Both the position numbers and the translations under genes were made by a program. From contig NZ_SWBO01000001.1 in NCBI RefSeq assembly GCF_005116475.1, positions 434,001-498,000 on the forward strand: 64,000 bases of DNA. Reading direction: 5' to 3'. Below the pieces are notes generated by a model. That model had not been told where the DNA came from. It made no database searches and saw only the letters and a list, made by a program, of their open reading frames with translations. This DNA comes from Pedobacter cryotolerans. GTDB lineage: Bacteria; Bacteroidota; Bacteroidia; Sphingobacteriales; Sphingobacteriaceae. Positions 58,673-64,000 of the stretch are shown piece after piece; position 1 is the stretch's first letter, and every line of letters begins with the position of its first letter.

Positions 58673-59854
58673 ATGAAACAGAAAATACAAGATTTAGCCG
58701 CTCAGATTTTTAATGAAGTTGTCGGTTTTCGTCAACATTTGCACGCAAATCCCGAATTATCTTTTAAAGAGTTCCAAACTTCAGCTTTTGTAAAGGAGAA
58801 ACTAACAAAATGGGGTATAGTATTTGTTGAGATGGCAAATACTGGAGTTGTTGGTTTAATTAAAGGGGCTTTACCATCAGATCAGGTTATCGCTTTGCGT
58901 GGTGATATGGATGCGCTGCCCATTCTTGAAGCAAACGACAAGCCTTACAAATCTAAAAACCCAGGTGTAATGCATGCTTGCGGACATGATGTACATACTT
59001 CTTCGCTTTTAGGCTCAGCTTATATTTTAAATCAACTTAAAAATGAATTTGCTGGAACCATCAAATTGGTTTTTCAACCAGCAGAAGAGATTTTACCTGG
59101 TGGAGCAAGCATCATGATTAAAGAGGGAGTATTAGAAAATCCTAAACCTCATGCCATGATTGGCCAACACGTAATGCCATTGATAGAATCTGGTAAAGTT
59201 GGTTTTCGTTCAGGAATTTACATGGCATCAACCGATGAATTATATGTTACCGTAACAGGAAAAGGAGGGCATGGTGCTCAACCACATCAAAATATCGATC
59301 CAGTTTTGATCACTGCTCATATCATTGTCGCTTTGCAGCAAATTGTTAGTCGCAATGCTGATCCTCGTTTACCTTCAGTACTTTCTTTCGGAAAAGTAAT
59401 TGCAAATGGAGCAACAAATGTTATTCCGAATGAGGTAAAATTAGAAGGTACTTTTAGAACGTTGAATGAAGATTGGAGAAAACAAGCGCATTCGTTAATG
59501 AAAAAAATGGCTGAAGGTATAGCCGAAAGTATGGGCGGTAGCTGTAATTTCGATATTCATCACGGTTATCCTTTTTTAATTAATGAAGAAAAAGTAACAG
59601 CAAATGCCCGACAATTCGCAGAAGACTATTTAGGTGCAGCCAACGTTTTGGATTTAGATATTTGGATGGCAGCAGAAGATTTTGCTTATTACTCACAAGT
59701 AACAGATGCTTGTTTTTACCGTTTAGGAACGGGTAATGTAGCTAAAGACACCATGCACTCGGTACATACGCCAAATTTCGACATTGATGAAGATGCGTTA
59801 AAAACATCAACAGGTTTGATGGCTTATATTGCATTAAAGCAACTCGGCAATTAA
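58673..59854 (+). CDS. M20-family amidohydrolase (peptidase M20D)
   Basis: The ATG at 58673 ('MKQKIQDLAAQIFNEVVGF') is preferred over a TTG six codons upstream. 393 residues. Metal ligands are C103 and H105 in 'HACGHDVHTSSLLG', E138/E139 in 'VFQPAEEILPGG', H in 'MIGQHVMPL', and the C-terminal His in 'MHSVHTPNFD'. This is the M20D subfamily, which hydrolyses N-acyl or indole-acetyl amino acids. No signal peptide. Substrate unknown. Confidence 0.93.
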   Translation: MKQKIQDLAAQIFNEVVGFRQHLHANPELSFKEFQTSAFVKEKLTKWGIVFVEMANTGVVGLIKGALPSDQVIALRGDMDALPILEANDKPYKSKNPGVMHACGHDVHTSSLLGSAYILNQLKNEFAGTIKLVFQPAEEILPGGASIMIKEGVLENPKPHAMIGQHVMPLIESGKVGFRSGIYMASTDELYVTVTGKGGHGAQPHQNIDPVLITAHIIVALQQIVSRNADPRLPSVLSFGKVIANGATNVIPNEVKLEGTFRTLNEDWRKQAHSLMKKMAEGIAESMGGSCNFDIHHGYPFLINEEKVTANARQFAEDYLGAANVLDLDIWMAAEDFAYYSQVTDACFYRLGTGNVAKDTMHSVHTPNFDIDEDALKTSTGLMAYIALKQLGN

Positions 59855-59939
59855 AAAATAGATCTGAAATTGGCATCAATTTTTACAGGTACACATCATC
59901 CAATATAATTAGGGCAAGGTATTTGCAATCAACATATTA

Positions 59940-60884
59940 ATGAAAAAAATAATCTTCCTACTTGCATTAACATTTACAATTTTTAAGGCCAATAGCCAAG
60001 AAATTCAACGTTTTAATCCAGACACAATAAAAACAATACAGTTAGATTCTGTTGTTAAAATTACCGCTCAAAAATTCGGGATAGAAACATTTATCAATGC
60101 TATTATAAACGATACGAGTTTTTATGAAGCTTTTCGCAACATGAAAAAGTACACATTCATTGCTGAAAATCGCATTTTTTCTTACGATAAAAATAACAAA
60201 GTTGATGGAAAGGTTTACCGTAAAATTAGGCACAACAACGATGGGCCATATAAAATGGAATATCTGGTAAAAGAAAATAGCGGGAATTTGTATAAAAAGA
60301 ATGGCAAGTACCAGCTCTACACTATTGAGATGTTCGATTATATTTTTATGAATGCCTATAATACCGATTTTGTACCAAATGCTCCAGCAAGCGATGGCAA
60401 AGGCGGCACAAATGAAAGTTATAAGGATAAGTTAAAGACATTGATATTTAATCCCGGTAGGCCAATTAAAGGCTTACCATTTATTGGCAATAAAACAGAA
60501 ATTTTTACGGCCAATATGCGCCAATATTATGATTATTCATTTTATAGTGCTACGTATTTAGATTCAATTCCTGTTTATAGATTTAAAGTTTCGGTAAAAC
60601 CAGATTTAAGCAATTGGACGAAGGATGGCTTGATGATTAAAGAATTGGTAACCATATTCGACAAAAGAACTTTCGAAATTTTAGGTAGATATGTTGACAT
60701 GAAATACAGCAACATGTTGTTCGATTTTGATGTGCAAATGAATATTGAAATGAGTTATTTTAATGAGGTGAAATTGCCAACTAAAATCACCTATCAAGGA
60801 AATTGGGATTATCCATTAAAAAAGGAAGAACGAGCAAGCTTTTTAGTAGTACACAAAGATTACAGGCTGGGTAAAGGGAAATAA
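59940..60884 (+). CDS. hypothetical secreted protein, 314 aa
   Basis: A signal peptide ('MKKIIFLLALTFTIFKANSQ') is followed by ~295 residues rich in Tyr, Asn and Lys. The protein is not recognised. Repeated aromatic-rich strands ('YDYSFYSATYLDSIPVYRF', 'FDFDVQMNIEMSYFNEV') suggest a beta-barrel or LolA-like fold. It resembles exported Bacteroidota proteins with no name that lie next to unrelated housekeeping genes. It is 86 bp after the peptidase gene. The 3' region has a weak hairpin (AAAGAT/ATCTTT). Confidence 0.65.
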   Translation: MKKIIFLLALTFTIFKANSQEIQRFNPDTIKTIQLDSVVKITAQKFGIETFINAIINDTSFYEAFRNMKKYTFIAENRIFSYDKNNKVDGKVYRKIRHNNDGPYKMEYLVKENSGNLYKKNGKYQLYTIEMFDYIFMNAYNTDFVPNAPASDGKGGTNESYKDKLKTLIFNPGRPIKGLPFIGNKTEIFTANMRQYYDYSFYSATYLDSIPVYRFKVSVKPDLSNWTKDGLMIKELVTIFDKRTFEILGRYVDMKYSNMLFDFDVQMNIEMSYFNEVKLPTKITYQGNWDYPLKKEERASFLVVHKDYRLGKGK

Positions 60885-61090
60885 AAGATCATTATCTTTA
60901 TCATTTAATCAAGTCAAAAATTATGCAGTTAAGTTCATTTAAAATAAAACTTAATAATTAAATTGTTATTTCAACCAAAAATTTAAAAGGTTGCGAAGTA
61001 ATCTCAAAACATCATCAGAGAGGCGATAAGAGATTAACCGATTTTAGCTTCGATTTTCAAGATTTAGACTTTAAAACAACCAAATAAAAG

Positions 61091-61762
61091 ATGAAAGCAA
61101 ATACGAAATCAATTACCCTAATTGCTGCATTAGCAATTTTTATTTTAAGCATGGCGATGAAACCAAAACCTAAAAAAGTAATTTTCTTTGGCGATTCGAT
61201 TACGCAAATGGGCGTTTGGAAAAACGGTTATATCGATGTATTAAAGAAATCACTTGATACCACAAAGTTTGAATTAATTGGAGCAGGCATTGGAGGTAAT
61301 AAAGTTTATGATCTTTACCTTAGAATGGAAGATGATGTATTGAACAAAAAACCAAACTTAGTTTTTATTTATGTTGGTATAAACGATGTTTGGCATAAGT
61401 TGGGTGCTAAAACGGGTACGGATTACGATAAATATTTAAAGTTTTATCAGGCATTAATTAACAAAATACAAGCCAACGGTAGTAAAGTAGTTTTGTGTAC
61501 CCCAACTGTAATTGGCGAAAAGAAAAACAATGTGAACGAAGTTGATGCAGACTTAAACAAATATGCTGAAGGTGTTAGAGGTTTAGCTGCAAAAAATAAT
61601 CTTCCGCTTTGCGATTTAAGAAAAGCATTTGTAGATTATGAAAATGCTAATAATACTGAAGATAAAGAAAAAGGCATTTTAACAACCGATAGAGTTCATT
61701 TAAATGATGTGGGTAACAAGTTGGTAGCAGATACGATGTTGCCATTTGTGAAAACCCCCTAA
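61091..61762 (+). CDS. SGNH/GDSL-family hydrolase
   Basis: 223 residues. An N-terminal hydrophobic segment (about 8-24) serves as signal or anchor. The SGNH blocks are G34-D35-S36 in 'VIFFGDSITQMG', the oxyanion 'YVGINDVWH', and Asp200/His203 in 'TTDRVHLNDVG'. The 'VWKNGYIDVLK' start of block I resembles rhamnogalacturonan or xylan acetylesterases. The substrate is not known. The last codons and the stop (TAA at 61760-61762) lie inside a GC-palindromic repeat. Confidence 0.88.
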   Translation: MKANTKSITLIAALAIFILSMAMKPKPKKVIFFGDSITQMGVWKNGYIDVLKKSLDTTKFELIGAGIGGNKVYDLYLRMEDDVLNKKPNLVFIYVGINDVWHKLGAKTGTDYDKYLKFYQALINKIQANGSKVVLCTPTVIGEKKNNVNEVDADLNKYAEGVRGLAAKNNLPLCDLRKAFVDYENANNTEDKEKGILTTDRVHLNDVGNKLVADTMLPFVKTP

Positions 61763-61780
61763 CCCCCTAAAGGGGGAACT
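61751..61780 (+). repeat. GC palindromic repeat at the SGNH hydrolase 3' end
   Basis: AAAACCCCCTAACCCCCTAA followed by AGGGGGAACT; CCCCCT/AGGGGG pair around AA. It provides the last residues and stop of the upstream gene. An inverted partner lies at 61811-61840. Confidence 0.8.
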
Positions 61781-61810
61781 GATTTAGTAGATTACAATAA
61801 ACGATAGAAA

Positions 61811-61840
61811 GGAAAAGCCCCTTTAGGGGTTTGGGGTTAT
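61811..61840 (-). repeat. GC palindromic repeat at the dnaG 5' end
   Basis: GGAAAAGCCCCTTTAGGGGT followed by TTGGGGTTAT is an inverted, diverged copy of 61751-61780. CCCCTTTAGGGG is a near-perfect palindrome. It extends to the dnaG start codon (ATG at 61839) and supplies its translation-initiation context. Confidence 0.8.
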
Positions 61841-63794
61841 GATTACAGGAGAAACGATAGAGAAAATTAAGGAGACTGCACGGATAGAAGAGGTGGTAGG
61901 CGATTTTGTGCATTTAAAAAAACGTGGTTCTAGCTTAATTGGTAACTGTCCGTTTCATGGCGAAAAAACTCCTTCTTTTCACGTATCGGTAAGTAAAGGA
62001 ATTTACAAATGTTTTGGTTGCGGCGTTGCCGGAGATTCGGTTCGCTTTGTAATGGAGCACGAGAAATACTCTTATCCCGAAGCACTAAAGTTTCTTGCCA
62101 ACAAATACAATATCGAGGTCGAAGAAACGGTTGAAACCGTTCAGGATCTTGAAGCTCAAAATACCCGAGAAAGCTTATACATTGTATCTCAATTTGCAGC
62201 AAATTTTTTCGAAGACCAAATGTGGAATAGCCCCGAAGGCAAAACCATAGGTTTAAGTTATTTTAAAGAGCGAGGTTTTAGAGAAGATATTCTCAAAAAG
62301 TTTAATTTGGGTTATTCGCCCGATGTTTGGGATGCGCTAACGCAAGATGCCATTAAAAATAAACATGCTGAAGAATATCTAGAAAAAACAGGTTTAGCCA
62401 TCAGAAATGATAAAGGCAAGCTTTACGATCGCTTTCGTGGTCGTGTAATGTTTCCTATTCATAACTTTACTGGTAGGGTTATTGGTTTTGGCGGCAGAAC
62501 ATTAAAAACAGATAAAAATGTTCCGAAATATGTAAACTCGCCAGAAAGTGAAATTTACCATAAATCTAACGTTTTATATGGCTTGTTTCATGCAAAAAAG
62601 GCCATTAGAGATCAGGATAATTGTTATTTGGTAGAAGGTTATGCCGATGTGCTTTCGGTGCACCAAGCCAATATCGAAAATGTAGTTGCTTCATCAGGAA
62701 CATCTTTAACCATTGAGCAAATTCGATTAATTAGTCGTTTTACGCAAAATGTAACCATACTTTACGATGGTGATGCCGCTGGTATTAAAGCATCATTACG
62801 TGGTTTGGATATGATTTTGGAAGAAGGATTGAACGTAAAAGTTGTTTCCTTCCCGGCAGGAGACGACCCAGACTCATACATGCACAAAGTTGGTGCTGGT
62901 GCATTTAAAACTTATATTGAAGACAACCGAAAAGATTTTATACTCTACAAAGCCAATATTCTTTTAGCCGATGCAGGCAACGACCCGATTAAAAGAGCAG
63001 GCATTATTAGGGATATTGTAGAGAGTATTGCCAAAATCCCCGACAACATAAAAGCTTCGGTTTTTATAAGAGAATGTAGCAGTTTATTACAAATCGAAGA
63101 ACGTATTTTGCTTACCGAGCTCAATACGATGCGTGCTGCCAAGCTAAAAAAGGCAAATAACACACAAAGTAAGCAACAAGCACAATATCAGGATATGCCA
63201 CCTGATAATTTGTTTGATGATGATGCAACATCGACCCCACTAACGGCTACAGAAAACGTTATTTCAAATGATGATTTACAGGAACACGAAATTGTACGTT
63301 TGCTGCTATTTTTTGGCCATGAATTGGTAAGTTGGGATAAAATAGATAACATGTACATCGGTTCGTTTATTATTCAAAATTTAACCGATGTAACTTTCGA
63401 AAATCCAATTTGCAAACGCATAATTGATCATTACCGAATAGAAATTGAAAACGGACAATTGCCAACAGCTAATCAGTTTATAAAAAGCGATGATAGGGCA
63501 ATTGCCGATTTAGCAATTACTTTATCCACCTCGCCATATACCTTAAGCGAAAACTGGTACAATAAACATAATATTTACGTTAGAGATGAAACCGTAAATT
63601 TAAAAGCCACAATTTTAGGTGGTTTGTATCATTTAAAAAAGCGTAAGGTAGATCGCATTTTGTTAGATTTATTAAAAGAAATTAAAACAGAAACTGATGA
63701 AACCAATCATACAATTTTAATGCAGCGTTATGTTTTTATTAAAAATGTAGAAAGAGAAATCTCCAAATTTTTAGGTTCTGTAATTGTAAAATAA
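61839..63794 (+). CDS. dnaG: DNA primase
   Basis: 651 residues. The CHC2 zinc finger is C37, H40, C58 and C61 ('GNCPFHGEKTPSFHVS', 'YKCFGCGVAG'). The RNA-polymerase domain has the Toprim motif 'YLVEGYADVLSVHQ' and 'LYDGDAAGIKA' with the catalytic Glu and Asp residues. The C-terminal ~200 residues, with low-complexity 'DNLFDDDATSTPLTATENV', are the helicase-interaction domain. It primes DNA replication. The start at 61839 is inside the GC palindrome. It may be co-transcribed with the SGNH gene. Confidence 0.96.
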   Translation: MITGETIEKIKETARIEEVVGDFVHLKKRGSSLIGNCPFHGEKTPSFHVSVSKGIYKCFGCGVAGDSVRFVMEHEKYSYPEALKFLANKYNIEVEETVETVQDLEAQNTRESLYIVSQFAANFFEDQMWNSPEGKTIGLSYFKERGFREDILKKFNLGYSPDVWDALTQDAIKNKHAEEYLEKTGLAIRNDKGKLYDRFRGRVMFPIHNFTGRVIGFGGRTLKTDKNVPKYVNSPESEIYHKSNVLYGLFHAKKAIRDQDNCYLVEGYADVLSVHQANIENVVASSGTSLTIEQIRLISRFTQNVTILYDGDAAGIKASLRGLDMILEEGLNVKVVSFPAGDDPDSYMHKVGAGAFKTYIEDNRKDFILYKANILLADAGNDPIKRAGIIRDIVESIAKIPDNIKASVFIRECSSLLQIEERILLTELNTMRAAKLKKANNTQSKQQAQYQDMPPDNLFDDDATSTPLTATENVISNDDLQEHEIVRLLLFFGHELVSWDKIDNMYIGSFIIQNLTDVTFENPICKRIIDHYRIEIENGQLPTANQFIKSDDRAIADLAITLSTSPYTLSENWYNKHNIYVRDETVNLKATILGGLYHLKKRKVDRILLDLLKEIKTETDETNHTILMQRYVFIKNVEREISKFLGSVIVK

Positions 63795-63885
63795 GGACTG
63801 AATTATAGAATTAGTGAATAAACCATGTTCTGAAGCTATAAATTATTCATTCATTCAAAATTCACTCATTTAATAATTTTAAGTA

Positions 63886-64000
63886 ATGGCTCAACACAAC
63901 GATTTAGGTTTTAAAGGTGAAGCAATTGCAAAAGTTTATTTGGAGAAATTAGGCTATGAGATTTTAGATGAAAATTGGGTGCATGGCAAAGCCGAAATAG
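63886..64000 (+). CDS. YraN-family endonuclease-like protein, 3' end outside window
   Basis: The 38 visible codons read 'MAQHNDLGFKGEAIAKVYL' followed by 'EKLGYEILDENWVHGKAEI'. The G-x-x-G-E-x-x-A-x-x-Y-L pattern and 'ILDENW..GKAEID' form the N-terminal half of the YraN/UPF0102 family (PD-(D/E)XK fold). The gene continues beyond base 64000. It follows dnaG by 91 bp on the same strand. Function unknown; YraN is often near DNA-processing genes. Confidence 0.85.
   Translation, partial: MAQHNDLGFKGEAIAKVYLEKLGYEILDENWVHGKAEI

Noticed and set aside
1..64000. tRNA, rRNA, tmRNA and riboswitches
   Set aside because: No cloverleaf, rRNA core or known riboswitch sequence was recognised by eye in the gene-free stretches; a covariance-model scan was not possible.

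Overview
The window reads as the chromosome of a low-GC member of the phylum Bacteroidota, most likely family Sphingobacteriaceae (Pedobacter or a close relative). The evidence is a very large secreted protein with a type IX secretion (T9SS) type-B C-terminus next to a PorP/SprF gene, CarboxypepD_reg-like and SusD-era style lipoproteins with short lipoboxes, Bacteroidota promoters (TTTG / TAnnTTTG) instead of E. coli-type ones, almost no Shine-Dalgarno sequences, and a SecA with the Bacteroidota-type long insert. The genus is an inference. No rRNA, tRNA, CRISPR array, integrase or transposase was found.

Layout. 1-2195: end of a CarboxypepD_reg protein, two small membrane proteins and an SGNH lipoprotein. 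2192-9726: RDD gene divergent from a SpoIIM / membrane protein / DUF4129 / DUF4350 / MoxR / DUF58 operon. That operon is interrupted by a GxxExxY (PDDEXK-like) gene bounded by a perfect 18-bp inverted repeat. 9771-10796: an Abi_2/AbiF-type HEPN protein followed by a compact small-RNA gene with its own consensus promoter and terminator. 10830-12664: an AEC transporter whose 3' end is present three times, separated by dispersed repeats. 12665-19163: JmjC-like cupin, serine ammonia-lyase, TonB-like protein, RDD, MgtC, alpha/beta hydrolase and YdeI-like genes.

19304-28249: MORN protein, PorP/SprF and a 1983-residue PKD/CHU_C adhesin (cell-surface T9SS block). 28407-30499: groL and groS. 30500-34630: repeat-rich accessory block with a small orphan gene, an array of multi-hairpin repeats and a two-gene unit (HELMH metallopeptidase-like lipoprotein, apparently frameshifted in its signal peptide by a G7 tract, plus a small secreted protein). 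34631-39880: secG, a TPR-like acidic protein, lptE, a sigma-54 activator and miaB (with an in-frame palindromic insert). 40018-43711: tandem AsmA-like paralogues. 43826-49039: ilvE, tryptophan dioxygenase, a membrane protein, a SerB-SerA hybrid and an epimerase. 49107-53280: degenerate ureohydrolase, TlpA-like thioredoxin and purD. 53424-64000: secreted orphan, secA, a PIN-domain toxin-antitoxin pair, SPOR protein, M20 peptidase, secreted orphan, SGNH hydrolase, dnaG and the start of a YraN gene.

Most of the window is ordinary core genome (protein export, chaperonin, purine, serine and branched-chain amino-acid metabolism, primase). The unusual material is concentrated in small insertions between or inside conserved operons. 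The strongest candidates are the Abi_2 gene with its adjacent small RNA, and the inverted-repeat-bounded GxxExxY cassette.
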